Assembly (NCBI GenBank): GCA_964036045.1
Contig: OZ038388.1
Coordinates: forward strand, 5,427,131 to 5,491,130
Reading direction: 5' to 3'
From: Eutreptiella sp. 'Long Island Sound 2002'
Taxonomy: Eukaryota; Euglenozoa; Euglenophyceae; Eutreptiales; Eutreptiaceae
DNA length: 64,000 nucleotides
Position 1 is the first letter of the stretch; each line of letters begins with the position of its first letter. The notes below the pieces were generated by a model. That model saw only the letters and a program-made list of their open reading frames with translations, had not been told where the DNA came from and did no database searches. A program made the translations under genes and the position numbers. Positions 11,045-21,404 of this stretch are shown here, one piece after another.

Positions 11045-13687
11045 ATGGTCAAGAGATGGCGCACCGGACTCATAGCCCAAGACACACCACAGCCTCCGAT
11101 AGGAGGAACACAGTACGTCCTCAACCACTTTGCGGGCGACCCAACATACGACGAGGACGCGTGCCGGCGACTTATACGGAAACATGTACGGCACCACACA
11201 TGGAACACCACAACCCCCACATACGAGGAGTACCTGCGGTGCCTTCGGGCACCAAAGAATAAATCAGCCGGGCCTGATGGTGTCCCCCCACACTTGCTCC
11301 GGCACCTACTAAACCACATACAGCAACAACTATACCAGGCAATCATTGCAGTCTGGAACGGACAAAACATCCCAGTGGCTTGGCTGCAGTCCAGGGTAGT
11401 GCTCATATATAAAAAGAAAGATCCCCAGGACCCAAGAAACTACCGGCCAATCTACGTATCCACAGCCATATATAGCATACTCACACGCCTCCTCCTGACG
11501 CGTATATCAAGGGCCATGACCCCGGGACTTCTAGACATACAACACGGCGCCACACAGGGCCGAAACACCACAACATTAGCCACAAAACTATTAAACGACC
11601 TACACACAGAGGACGGGTACGTGGCCCTACTCGATGTGGCCAAAGCTTTCCCATCAGTCCCTCGACCCATGCTGACTGGGATCGTCAAGGAGGCAGGGGC
11701 ACCAGAAAACATCATCCGGATGTTGGGGGAAATATACCAACATACACCGGCTGTACTGACCCTACACGGAAGGGACCTCCCCATACGCCCCACCAGGGGT
11801 ATGAAGGAGGGGTGCCCCCTCTCCCCGACACTATTTCTACTATACTACGACATACTACTACGCGAAACCAAAGAGCGATGCCCGGGAGCCCAACTATACG
11901 TGTTCGTTGACGACATAGCTGTGCGTGCACCAACGAAGGAAGCACTACTACACACCTTAGATACACTCCACGACGTGGCCTACACAATGGGGCTACGCTT
12001 CAATAAGGACAAAACTGAAGTGTACCACTGGGCTAAGGACTACGACCTAACACCCATCACTTGGCAGCACCAGCTCATCCCTGTGCGGCCACCCATAATG
12101 ACGTACCTGGGGCACGTGCTCGCCCACCCCACACAAGAAGACACAGCATGGGACATGGTCACTACACAACTGCACCACGACGTAGTGGCATATAAGACCC
12201 TACCGCTCAACGCCTACGAAAAGGTGGCCATCATAAACGCCGTCCTCATCCCCCGGTGGACTTACAGAGGGCTTTTCCTCGGAAACAGGACACGGATGGC
12301 GCACTGGGACGACATACTGCTGCAGTTCATCACGGACACACCCGGGATAGAACAACAAATGAACAAACACCGGCTGACTACCAACCTCAGCCAAGGGGGA
12401 CTTGGCCTCCGCCAGTTATGGTGGTCCTACATCACCTGGTGGGTCACAATTGGTCAACAAGAATTGCAGCATACCGGCCCTACACAACAGCTCACCGCAA
12501 CCCCATATAAATACATCGACGCCGTCCGAGCCCTAGGGGGCACGGTGGGCCAGCGTATATCCCAACCCAGGCAACATCGACACTTGTCGGCGGGACTATA
12601 CGACTCGGAGAGCTCAGAGGAGGACCAAGAGTCACATGCAGGAAAGACGCGGCCGGCAACCAACCGTCTAGACTACGGCTGGATGAACCCTCCAGACGAG
12701 CCAACCCCTGAGGAAACCCACGAGGTATGTCAGGCACTACCCCGCCAGCAGAAGATCCACGGGATCACCGTACACTACACGGGAGAACCCACCACCACCC
12801 GGTGGTACACAGACGGGTCGAAACGACACGGACGAGCAGGAGGGGGCATTTACAACGGGACCTACCGCGCAGCTTTCCGGGTGCACGGGCCTCAACAGGT
12901 GTATCGGGCCGAGAATATCGCCTGCGCCTTGGCCTCTGAACTGGCTAAGCCAGGGGACGACATCATACTTGACAACCATAGTGTGGTGAAAGCCACACCT
13001 ATAAAACGCAAAGGAGTGGTCAAGGACCAGGACTACCGCGACATAGGGTATCTCAACTCCTCCTCGAAACGACTGACGATGCGATGGACACCAGGACACC
13101 GTAATCTAGAACAAGCCACCACGTATAAAGACTACCAGGACATACAGGGGAACAACCACTCCGACGTCATTGCCAATATGGGCGACAACCTGCCCATGGA
13201 CTCCCAACAACCACAACCCCATGATATTGTCATCACAGGACAAATCATGCCCACGCCTGCCAAGGCATGGATCATGCAAGTGTGTAGACAAAAACAAACA
13301 CCGGAGGTACACTGGGTGAGCTGGCTCCCCATGAAACATTACAGACGGAACGCGTGGACACCCTGGCTGTGGGGGCAGGTACGGTGGTGGGGAGTGGGTG
13401 CCCCCTGGGAACGAACACCCACCCTCTGCTCCCAGTGTGGCCAACAACACGGAGCATCAGTGCAATCAAGACTGGCTTGCTGTCCCGCCTGGAGCGATTT
13501 CTGGGACTGTGGCGCAAGAGCTGGACTGATTGGGCCCAATACACGTACCAATGGCAGCAAACGGCCAACAACCAAGAACTATGGCTCTGTGCCAGACTGC
13601 TCGTACCACTGTCTCTCATCGACGCTATACCCACTACAGAATGGCATAAACTTCGGACAGAGGTGGGCCTTTTCCAGTTTCGCATGA
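11045..13687 (+). CDS. LINE Pol: reverse transcriptase + RNase H
   Basis: 880 codons. Reverse transcriptase: AGPDGVPPHLL near residue 72, motif A LLDVAKAF near 195, motif B GMKEGCPLSPTLF near 252, motif C FVDDIA near 286; the catalytic Asp residues are all present. RNase H follows: YTDGS near 588, the Glu of RAENIAC near 622, LDNHS near 643 and NNHSDVIANMG near 705, all four acidic positions kept. A CSQCGQQH motif near 794 begins a zinc-knuckle-like region. The frame then reads about 60 unrelated residues, while the true continuation appears in the -1 frame (see 13354-14652). Upstream, the same frame is open from inside the element except for a UGA at 11024-11026. It acts in target-primed copying of the element RNA. 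Confidence 0.9.
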   Translation: MVKRWRTGLIAQDTPQPPIGGTQYVLNHFAGDPTYDEDACRRLIRKHVRHHTWNTTTPTYEEYLRCLRAPKNKSAGPDGVPPHLLRHLLNHIQQQLYQAIIAVWNGQNIPVAWLQSRVVLIYKKKDPQDPRNYRPIYVSTAIYSILTRLLLTRISRAMTPGLLDIQHGATQGRNTTTLATKLLNDLHTEDGYVALLDVAKAFPSVPRPMLTGIVKEAGAPENIIRMLGEIYQHTPAVLTLHGRDLPIRPTRGMKEGCPLSPTLFLLYYDILLRETKERCPGAQLYVFVDDIAVRAPTKEALLHTLDTLHDVAYTMGLRFNKDKTEVYHWAKDYDLTPITWQHQLIPVRPPIMTYLGHVLAHPTQEDTAWDMVTTQLHHDVVAYKTLPLNAYEKVAIINAVLIPRWTYRGLFLGNRTRMAHWDDILLQFITDTPGIEQQMNKHRLTTNLSQGGLGLRQLWWSYITWWVTIGQQELQHTGPTQQLTATPYKYIDAVRALGGTVGQRISQPRQHRHLSAGLYDSESSEEDQESHAGKTRPATNRLDYGWMNPPDEPTPEETHEVCQALPRQQKIHGITVHYTGEPTTTRWYTDGSKRHGRAGGGIYNGTYRAAFRVHGPQQVYRAENIACALASELAKPGDDIILDNHSVVKATPIKRKGVVKDQDYRDIGYLNSSSKRLTMRWTPGHRNLEQATTYKDYQDIQGNNHSDVIANMGDNLPMDSQQPQPHDIVITGQIMPTPAKAWIMQVCRQKQTPEVHWVSWLPMKHYRRNAWTPWLWGQVRWWGVGAPWERTPTLCSQCGQQHGASVQSRLACCPAWSDFWDCGARAGLIGPNTRTNGSKRPTTKNYGSVPDCSYHCLSSTLYPLQNGINFGQRWAFSSFA

Positions 13688-14652
13688 TACAGTCCGTCCA
13701 AACTCTAAGACGGAAATATGCCGACCCTACGCCACACCAACCACCGTCACCCCTATGGCTGACCAAATACGTCGCTCAGGCACTTCCACCGCGTGAAACG
13801 CCGCAAAACCTACGAAACCACGTCGGGGCGCCCATGTGGTGCGGTACGAAACGCAAACGTAAGACCGAGGTCGCGACGGCGGAGCCCATCGACCCCGACC
13901 AATGGATTCGTGATGCGCGCGGCGCAGACGACGATGAGGCAGTGGCATGGTTCGCAAGACAAGCAACTATCACAGCACAAGACGAACACACCAAGAAACG
14001 TCAGCGTCTCAGCGTTGACGCACAGCGATGGGAACAGTACAGAAAGACAACAGACAGGTTGGCCCAAGAACACGCACAGCAAACACATGACATATACCAC
14101 AGAGCACACGCCGCTGCGGTGGCAAGGCAACACCTACGCACCCTGCACACGTGCTACACCAACACACTGACGGCCAAAACAGACTACCACAGGCTCGTCA
14201 CAAAACTGGTCGAGGAACAGATGACAACGCAACAACTGCAGGACACACACGCACCCCTGTGCCAAATACGCAGGCAATGGTATGAACAAGCAAAGTACGA
14301 CACAGGGATATGGTATGCAGATGCAAAAATGCTGCTGCTGATTAGCGGACGATACCGGAAGCTGAGTGCTGGCACCGACAAGCTGCTGGACCTGCACCAC
14401 CGACAGGCACTCTACATGTGGCACCAGCAGAAACACTTGGCAAACATGACACGGTGCTACCATGACGCCTGCAAACATAAGACAACACAATACTGGCAAA
14501 CAACCCGACCAGCCCGACAGGCAATATACCTGATACGGAAACGGCCGCGTGAACATTGGGACCCCACCTTCTGGGAAGTCCCGATGCAACCGCTACCAAA
14601 ACGCCACAAAACGCACCGGGATCCAAATGAGTGGGAAATACCAATGACATGA
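13354..14652 (+). CDS. C-terminal part of LINE Pol in the -1 frame, or second ORF
   Basis: 432 codons overlapping the previous frame by 334 bases. From about 13490 it has better coding character than the upstream frame: WRKSWTDWAQYTYQWQQ fits as continuation after the zinc-knuckle region of Pol. Further on it has basic KRKRKTEV and a long charged, probably helical region (about residues 200-380). It ends WEIPMT, about 150 bases before the element's A-tail. Either one base was gained or lost near 13490-13505 or the element uses -1 frameshifting; no classical slippery heptamer is obvious. The first ~45 codons are probably not coding. Confidence 0.65.
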   Translation: MDTLAVGAGTVVGSGCPLGTNTHPLLPVWPTTRSISAIKTGLLSRLERFLGLWRKSWTDWAQYTYQWQQTANNQELWLCARLLVPLSLIDAIPTTEWHKLRTEVGLFQFRMIQSVQTLRRKYADPTPHQPPSPLWLTKYVAQALPPRETPQNLRNHVGAPMWCGTKRKRKTEVATAEPIDPDQWIRDARGADDDEAVAWFARQATITAQDEHTKKRQRLSVDAQRWEQYRKTTDRLAQEHAQQTHDIYHRAHAAAVARQHLRTLHTCYTNTLTAKTDYHRLVTKLVEEQMTTQQLQDTHAPLCQIRRQWYEQAKYDTGIWYADAKMLLLISGRYRKLSAGTDKLLDLHHRQALYMWHQQKHLANMTRCYHDACKHKTTQYWQTTRPARQAIYLIRKRPREHWDPTFWEVPMQPLPKRHKTHRDPNEWEIPMT

Positions 14653-14804
14653 CCACACCCACCTCAACGGGAAACCATGGTGGCGCAGTCATGAGCTGCA
14701 GCCCGTATGCACACCCTGGCTTTGCCGAAATCTGTACCTTGCATCGAACTTGGCCCACGGTGGCCCTTGGCACTTTATGAACTGGCCCTTTTGATAAAAA
14801 AAAA

Positions 14805-14823
14805 GGATTTAGAGTCCCTAACC
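14805..14823 (+). repeat. 19-bp target-site duplication, right copy
   Basis: Identical to 10847-10865; directly follows the A9 tail of the inserted retroelement. Confidence 0.85.
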
Positions 14824-17022
14824 CCAACGCAAGGGGCCACGCAAACAAAGCGTGGATTGTGAGTCCCTAACCTCAGCTCAAGGGGCCACGCAACAAAGCG
14901 TTGGGGTTAGGGACTCTCAATCCACGCTTTGTTTGCGTGGCCCCTTGAGTTGGGGTCACGGACTCACAATCCACGCTTTGTTGCGTGGCCCCTTGAGTTG
15001 GGGTTAGGGACTCTCAATCAACGCTTTGTTTGCGTGGCCCCTTGATTTGGGATTAGGAACTCACAATCCACGCTTTGTTTGCATGGCCCCTTGAGTTGGG
15101 GTAAGGGAGGATTGCGAGTCCCTAACCCCAACTCAAGGAGCCACGCAAACAAAGCGTGGATTGAGATTCCCTAACCCCAACTCAAGGGGCCACGCAAAAA
15201 AAGCGTGGATCGAGAGTCCCTAACCCCAGCTCAAGGGGCCACACAACAGGGATTAGGGACTCGCAATCCACGCTTTGTTTGCGTGGCCCCTTGAGTTGGG
15301 GTTAGGAACTCACAATCCACGCTTTGTTTGCGTGGCCCCTTGAGTTGGGGTTAGGGACTCACAATCCACGCTTTGTTAGCATGGCCCCTTGAGTTGGGGT
15401 AAGGGAGGATTGCGAGTCCCTAACCCCAACTCAAGGGGCCACGCAAACAAAGCGTGGATTGAGATTCCCTAACCCCAACTCAAGGGGCCACGCAAAAAAA
15501 GCGTGGATTGAGAGTCCCTAACCCCAACTCAAGGCGCCACACAACAAAGCGTGTATTGCGAGTCCCTAACCCCAACTCAAGGGGCCACGCAAACAAAGCG
15601 TGGATTGTGAGTCCCTAACCCCAACTCAAGGGGCCACGCAAAAAAAGCGTGGATCGAGAGTCCCTAACCCCAACTCAAGGCGCCACACAACAAAGCGTGG
15701 ATTGTGAGTCCCTAACCCCAACTCAAGGGGCCACGCAAACAAAGCGTGGATTGTGAGTGCCTAACCCCAACTCAAGGGGCCACGCAAAAAAAGCGTGGAT
15801 TGAGAGTCCCTAACCCCAACTCAAGGCGCCACACAACAAAGCGTGGATTGTGAGTCCCTAACCCCAACTCAAGGGGCCACGCAAACAAAGCGTGGATTGA
15901 GATTCCCTAACCTCAACTCAAGGGGGCACGCAAAAAAAGCGTGGATCGAGAGTCCCTAACCCCAACTCAAGGCGCCAGACAACAAAGCGTGGATTGTGAG
16001 TCCCTAACCCCAACTCAAGGGGCCACGCAAACAAAGCGTGGATTGTGAGTGCCTAACCCCAACTCAAGGGGCCACGCAAACAAAGCGTGGATTGCGAGTC
16101 CCTAACCCCAACTCAAGGGGCCGCACAACAAAGCGTGGATTTAGAGTCCCTAACCCCAACGCAAGGGGCCACACAAACAAAGCGTGGATTGTGAGTCCCT
16201 AATCTTTGCTCAAGGGGCCACGCAACAAAGCGTTGGGGTTAGGGACTCGCAATCCACGCTTTGTTGTGTGGCCCCTTGAGTTGGGGTTAGGGACTCGCAA
16301 TCCACGCTTTGTTTGCGTGGCCCCTTGAGTTGGGGTTAGGGACTCACAATCCACGCTTTGTTTGCATGGCCCCTTGAGTTGGGGTTAGGGACTCTCAATC
16401 AACGCTTTGTTTGCGTGGCCCCTTGATTTGGGGTTAGGGACTCACAATCCACGCTTTGTTTGCATGGCCCCTTGAGTTGGGGTAAGGGAGGATTGCGAGT
16501 CCCTAACCCCAACTCAAGGGGCCAGGCAAACAAAGCGTGGATTGAGATTTTCCTAACCCCAACTCAAGGGGCCACGCAAAAAAAGCGTGGATCGAGAGTC
16601 CCTAACCCCAACTCAAGGCGCCACACAACAAAGCGTGTATTGCGAGTCCCTAACCCCAACTCAAGGCGCCACACAACAAAGCGTGGATTGTGAGTCCCTA
16701 ACCCCAACTCAAGGGGCCACGCAAACAAAGCGTGGATTGTGACTGCCTAACCCCAACTCAAGGGGCCACGCAAACAAAGCGTGGATTGCGAGTCCCTAAC
16801 CCCAACTCAAGGGGCCGCACAACAAAGCGTGGATTGTGAGTCCCTAACCCCAACGCAAGGGGCCACGCAAACAAAGCGTGGATGGTGAGTCCCTAACCTC
16901 AGCTCAAGGGGCCACGCAACAAAGCGTTGGGGTTAGGGACTCGCAATCCACGCTTTGTTTGCGTGGCCCCTTGAGTTGGGGTTAGGGACTCACAATCCAC
17001 GCTTTGTTTGTGTGGCCCCTTG
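14805..17022. repeat. 49-bp satellite array with alternating orientation
   Basis: About 45 units of 48-49 bases: GAGTCCCTAACCCC, AACTCAAGGGGCC, ACGCAAACAAAGCGTGGATT, and variants (CGCCACACAACAAAG). Orientation flips several times, and two flip junctions are each seen three times: AACAAAGCGTTGGGGTTAGG (near 14893, 16225, 16919) and TTGGGGTAAGGGAGGATTGC (near 15096, 15394, 16478). The inverted blocks were therefore copied as larger units. Each unit can fold into two adjacent hairpins. No gene inside. Confidence 0.9.
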
Positions 17023-17628
17023 AGTGTGGGGAATTGCATATGGATACCCTATAATTCCCCATTGACCGCCAGTGCTTTATTCGGAAATCCATGGTGTTTG
17101 AGGATGCCGTGGCGGTGGCCGTAGAAAACTGATGACTCGGGAGGGGGCAACAGGTAGCCAAGGGTCATCTTGTTGTCGGCTGGAGGGAGGCCTTTTACAA
17201 CAACCCAACGCTGAAATGGACCCTAGAAAAGCCGCACTGGTGCCGCTGCGTGTTAGGTTGTACCAGTTCTTGTAGAGTTCTATGTTGCATGGCATATGAC
17301 GGCGCCCATCCACCTCGTGGCAGTGTTGATTAGACAACCATTTTTTCGTCGTTTTTTGGCATTTTGTATTGTGTATCTCATCTTTTCCATCCGCATCATG
17401 GAAGATTGGGCAAGACAAAACTTGCATTTCACCGGCAATGGAGCTGACTTTGTGCAGTCAAAGCCCTTATTACTGTATTAGAAGCCATGATGGCTGCCAC
17501 AAACGAGACCAAGGGCCTTTGTACTGCAATTCTGAAGAAGAAGGGTGCCAAGCCCGATGTAAGATTTATATTAGGGGCAAAGTCCAAGGGCGTGTATTAT
17601 AAGGTGCTATGGCCCACAGCACGAGCGG

Positions 17629-17988
17629 GTGAGGACATACCCTCTTGTTGATGCCGTAGCAGTGGCGTCGTGGAATAAGACATTGCGAAAGATAGAGAAA
17701 GGCAAATTGTTGCAATGGAACGATTTTGTTGCCTTCATGTCAATACACCGGGTCAACGCAGCGCGTTGCACTTGCCCAACATACGGGACATATGCCATGT
17801 GTGAAGGCGCCCTTTTGTGGCGCATTGTGAAGGTTCCAGGCTTCAAGGTTCCCACCCAATACTCCAGGGAATTGATTGCTCAACGGCCCTTCAAGTTGGG
17901 ATGTGTGGAACGCTTGGTCAATGCACGGGCAGAACCACCAAAACAGTCTTCCTCAAAGAAAGCCCACAAGAAAGGCCTGAAACCATGA
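17629..17988 (+). pseudogene. SWIM zinc-finger remnant (transposase-like)
   Basis: A 119-codon frame whose core is CTCPTYGTYAMCEGALLWRI. This fits the SWIM pattern CxCx(n)CxH, but the last His is Gly, so the finger is damaged. The region before it (WNDFVAFMSIHRVNAARC) and after it (VPGFKVPTQYSRELIAQRP) fits SWIM proteins, which are common in Mutator-like (MULE) transposases and host-derived relatives. It ends in a Lys-rich tail and a stop. No DDE catalytic domain is seen upstream. A C48 protease fragment lies 4 kb downstream beyond two retroelements; SWIM and C48 domains co-occur in some MULEs, so both could derive from one older element. Confidence 0.5.
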
Positions 17989-18097
17989 GGTCCGCGATCC
18001 AGTACGGATGGTGCAGCATCAAATGCGTCCGAGGATGTTGTGGCAGTGCCCTCCAAAGGCAACTCTGCCCTGCATAGGAAGACGTGGCACCAATTGA

Positions 18098-19138
18098 ACC
18101 TACAATTGTGATCGCTCCACCCTTCACATCTCTAAGGTCGAGTTAGCTTTCTTGGATTTTGTTTTCACCCCCATTAATCAGTTCGCCATGCATGAATTGG
18201 GTTGTGACCTCCCTTACTTCGAGTTACAGTGCCATGCCCCCACCATTGGTCTCGCTTTACTGCATTTTGTATATATGCACACCGTATTTCTGAGTCCGGG
18301 TCTGGGTGTCTATCACCAGGCCCAAGGGTGGCCAATGGGCACGAACGCAGCGCCTCCATGGGCGCAGCTGAACTTAAGAAGTTACGAACATGCGGGTCGC
18401 CTACCGAGTGATTGTTTGCTCTTCCGTTTCTTAGACGATGGACTTATCCTGCACCGCTCTTGCCACACGGTGGTGAAACAACACCTGGATGTGATCTATC
18501 CCCCGAATCTCCCATGGTCTTTCGAGGTGACGGATAGGGTGTCGGATATTCATTTTTTGGATGTGCACATCGTGGCGCTTTGCCCCCTTAAAACCTCCGT
18601 GTATTGGAAGCCCACACATACGTTCTCCTACATCCGGTGGGATGCGAATGTGCCTAGGCACATTAGAATCGCGTGGGTGAGGGGGGAGTTCAATCACTAT
18701 ATTAGAATTTGCTCTTCTTGCTCTTTTTACAGATTGTGTTGCCAACGACTTATCCGAGCCTTGTTGTTTCTCAATTACCCCAAACACGTTATCCAGGCAC
18801 AAGCTATTGATTGGGATGATAGGCATAAATACACTACACTCCGCCGTGACTCTGCTGCTAGTGGTGGTGGGAGGGATGCAGTAGATTCACACATTGTCTC
18901 TTTGAGCCAAGCCGAGCAAAATCCACACTCAACTATAGGCCCCATTGTGCATGTCCTAAGGGTGGTACACCACTCAGCGCTACCCCTTCGTTGGTCCAGC
19001 GTGGTGCATGGTTTGAAATCCAAACTACCCTTCATTCCCGGCCTCAAGCTCTTTGCTATTCTTCGCCCTCTGCCTAACATTAAGCGCTTGTTCAGGCGCT
19101 GGACCTTGCGCGCGCTCCGGCAGCCCATTGGGTCATGA
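18098..19138 (+). CDS. Penelope-like element reverse transcriptase, 5'-truncated
   Basis: An open frame of about 346 codons (no stop from 18098) with the C-terminal half of a Penelope-like reverse transcriptase. Visible: QGWPMGTNAAPPWAQLNL (family form QxxGxxMGTxxAPxxANL), FRFLDDGLIL (catalytic Asp pair), IHFLDVHI, KPTHTFSYIRW then PRHIRIAW and IRICSSC (the family has KPT...HPKHTK...RIRRIC), and LRPLPNIKRLFRR near the end. The N-terminal motifs including catalytic motif A are missing, so this copy is not functional. No GIY-YIG endonuclease follows, so it is either an endonuclease-lacking type, an N-terminal-endonuclease type, or truncated. A hammerhead motif lies 95 bases after the stop, as expected for this class. 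Confidence 0.85.
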   Translation, partial: TYNCDRSTLHISKVELAFLDFVFTPINQFAMHELGCDLPYFELQCHAPTIGLALLHFVYMHTVFLSPGLGVYHQAQGWPMGTNAAPPWAQLNLRSYEHAGRLPSDCLLFRFLDDGLILHRSCHTVVKQHLDVIYPPNLPWSFEVTDRVSDIHFLDVHIVALCPLKTSVYWKPTHTFSYIRWDANVPRHIRIAWVRGEFNHYIRICSSCSFYRLCCQRLIRALLFLNYPKHVIQAQAIDWDDRHKYTTLRRDSAASGGGRDAVDSHIVSLSQAEQNPHSTIGPIVHVLRVVHHSALPLRWSSVVHGLKSKLPFIPGLKLFAILRPLPNIKRLFRRWTLRALRQPIGS

Positions 19139-19224
19139 CGCGCGTGCCTTCTCTTGTGGCTATATGTTTTGGCGCTATTTGTTGATTTGTCTATTTTTTG
19201 GGCCTGCCGGATTGATTTTTGTTT

Positions 19225-19275
19225 GTTTTCAGCTGATGAGGGCCTAATTTAAGCCGAAACGCGTACTGTTGGGGA
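19225..19275 (+). ncRNA. hammerhead ribozyme motif 2, Penelope-associated
   Basis: CTGATGA at 19233-19239 and GAAA at 19256-19259 form the core. Stem II begins with two G-C pairs (GG with the CC before GAAA) and continues imperfectly over an A/U loop. A minimal stem III ACG/CGU (19259-19264) leaves A19265 as the base before the cleavage point (GUA). Stem I starts CAG (19230-19232) with CUG (19266-19268). Compared with motif 1, stem III differs by a compensatory change (ACC/GGU against ACG/CGU). Position just after the Penelope-like reverse transcriptase supports the call. Confidence 0.75.
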
Positions 19276-19436
19276 CGCCGCTTATCCAGGATTCCGTGAT
19301 CGCATTGCATTGCTTCTTGTGGGCTTGTATTGCTACCTGTGGGTGTGAATTGAGGTCTTGAGGCTTCTTCCTGAACCATAGAGGGTATTTCAGCCAAAGG
19401 CATTTATTTTCCAAAAAAAAAAACACGTGGAAATCT

Positions 19437-21404
19437 GTGTATCGATTACACAAGCGAAAGCTGTTATCACTGCGCAGTTCCCCCCCTGCAGTACATCATG
19501 TGCCGAGCTTTTGGTTCCATTGGCAATCCTCGGCTGTGTCCAGGGAGCTAGCCAAGCCGAACAATTTCTGCACCAGACAATCCAGGGACACATGGAAGGC
19601 CCTCATGGCCCTACAGTTACCAGACACGGACAGGCATTTCCTATACAGGGCATTATGGTGTAAACTCCCGACGGGACAACGCCAAGCAAGAATGAACCCG
19701 GGACTGACCAACTGCCCTATTGATGGGGTGCCTGAAACCCACAAGCATCTCTGCACGGACTGCCGCTTTTTGAAAATTGCATTTGACTGCATCAACAAGG
19801 CTTATGCGCCCATTGTGATTGAAGGTAACCCCATCTCTTCTGTGTCCGCATTGGTCTGGGATACCCCCTCCCTTAGCTTGAGTACTGCACCAAGACTTCT
19901 GGCCTGGTCGGCCATCGTGGTCAACTGGGGTCTGCGAACATCAGCCCGGATTAAGGGTTTCACCGTCACGTGGGAAAGCTTCCTGACGGGCTGGGTGAAA
20001 AAACTAGCCACTTGGCAACAATACCCTCTGAGGTGGCTGTCCACTGCTGAGCTAAGTATATTCACGGACTGCGTCCTGCAGCTTTTAGAAGAGGGTAAGC
20101 TGGTTCACCCCAACCTCTCCTGTTCTGCTAATTTGCCGAGGCCACGACGCACGGGCAATAACGCCAAGATGGCCAGGAAACTGGCTGCAAAGCAAGAGTT
20201 TGCCTCCCAACTGGAGGGAATCGTGGCACAAGGGCTGACTCAGATATATACGAACGGCTCATCAGAAAGGGTCCTGCCCATAGGGTATATTGGTGGATAC
20301 GGAGTACATGTGCCGAACACACTGGATCTAGGGGCACCTATGCCTGCACACCTACCTCAAACAAATAATGCTACTGAGGTGTACGCAGTGACTCAGGGAC
20401 TGAAAATTTTTCCACAAGCAAACTTGGCCCTGATGACAGACTCTGCCTTGGTCTACCTGGGGGCCACCAGCGCAGCGCGAATCTGGAAAATCCGTGGCTG
20501 GCACGGATCACACGGCCCCATACTACACCCCGAACTATGGGAAGAGCTTCTACAGCTCATCGCAGACCACCAAGGTATACTGAGTTGGTACAAGGTCCCA
20601 TCGCATGTGCAGATAGAGGGTAATGAACGTGCCAATGATTTGGCAGAATGGGGACGGCAGCAAAACCCGCTATACCCAGAGCCCCCCGGGGACAGAGAGG
20701 AGGGCAGGGCAGGCACGGAAGCGAACCACAGCAAAGTGATCATTTTTTCACACAAGCACCCATCCCCCCCCGAGCCCGCAGTACATGCAGGTTCACCCCC
20801 ACCCCCAGTGGTGCAAGAACCCTCGACACCGCCGTGTGCGACACCGTCCGCTCCCATGTCAGGCACACAGTCAGATACACACAACATGGTGACACCCCTC
20901 GTGACACCTATTAGAGTACCGGTCAGTGCCTCCACATTGTGCAGAGATACACCCGCCCGCCTGCTTTTGAATGATCTGGATTTATGCCTCATGGATGAAC
21001 CTGTAAGTTGTCAGAGTGGCTCCCTCTCAGAGACCACCGTGTCTTTCGCCTCCACAGAGGATCACATTCAGTCTCAGGCTTCGCAGGACAGTCTACTCAC
21101 GGCATCAGGGAGTGAAAACCATTCGGTCCCACGGCCAACCAAACGAAGGCATTTCAACACGCCTAGCCCGGTGCCATCAAGCCCCGCCTCAGTGGAAATA
21201 CACTCACGCGGAACAACCATGTACTCACCCAGCATGCCGGCGCGTTCCAACAGACAGCCTGTATACTCGCCACGGCAACCCGCATCGCCTCTGGCGCCAG
21301 ACACGCCCAATTTCTGGCACTGCTCAATATGTGACACGGATTGCTCAGGGCACTCCCCACCAGAGGTACCCACCACCCCGGACTCTGGCTGTTTTGAGAT
21401 GTAG
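19437..21404 (+). pseudogene. LINE Pol C-terminal half: zinc knuckle and RNase H
   Basis: 655 codons open, with no reverse transcriptase core. Near residue 92 is CPIDGVPETHKHLCTDC, the zinc-knuckle-like segment that follows RT in many LINE proteins. RNase H starts at IYTNGSS near residue 270, then NNATEVYAV, LMTDSALV and VPSHVQIEGNERANDLA. Two catalytic Asp positions are Asn (YTDGS to YTNGS; GNExAD to GNERAN), so the enzyme is probably dead. A long Ser/Pro/Thr-rich tail ends with CSICDTDCSGH, a possible second metal-binding site. The 5' boundary lies near an A-run (19419-19429) just beyond the Penelope-like hammerhead. Confidence 0.75.

Larger units (their letters stand above)
10866..14804 (+). 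mobile_element. non-LTR retrotransposon inserted in satellite
   Basis: 3,939 bases bounded by a perfect 19-bp target duplication and ending in nine A residues (14796-14804), the hallmarks of target-primed reverse transcription. It encodes reverse transcriptase, RNase H and a zinc-finger-like region, followed by a second overlapping frame. The 5' end starts inside coding sequence and no endonuclease domain is present, so it is probably 5'-truncated. Intact RT and RNase H catalytic motifs suggest a fairly young insertion. Confidence 0.9.

Noticed and set aside
10570-17022. Array as a CRISPR or a true telomere
   Set aside because: Units are tandem without unique spacers and alternate in orientation. 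GGGGTTAGGG occurs once per 49 bp, not as a simple telomere repeat.
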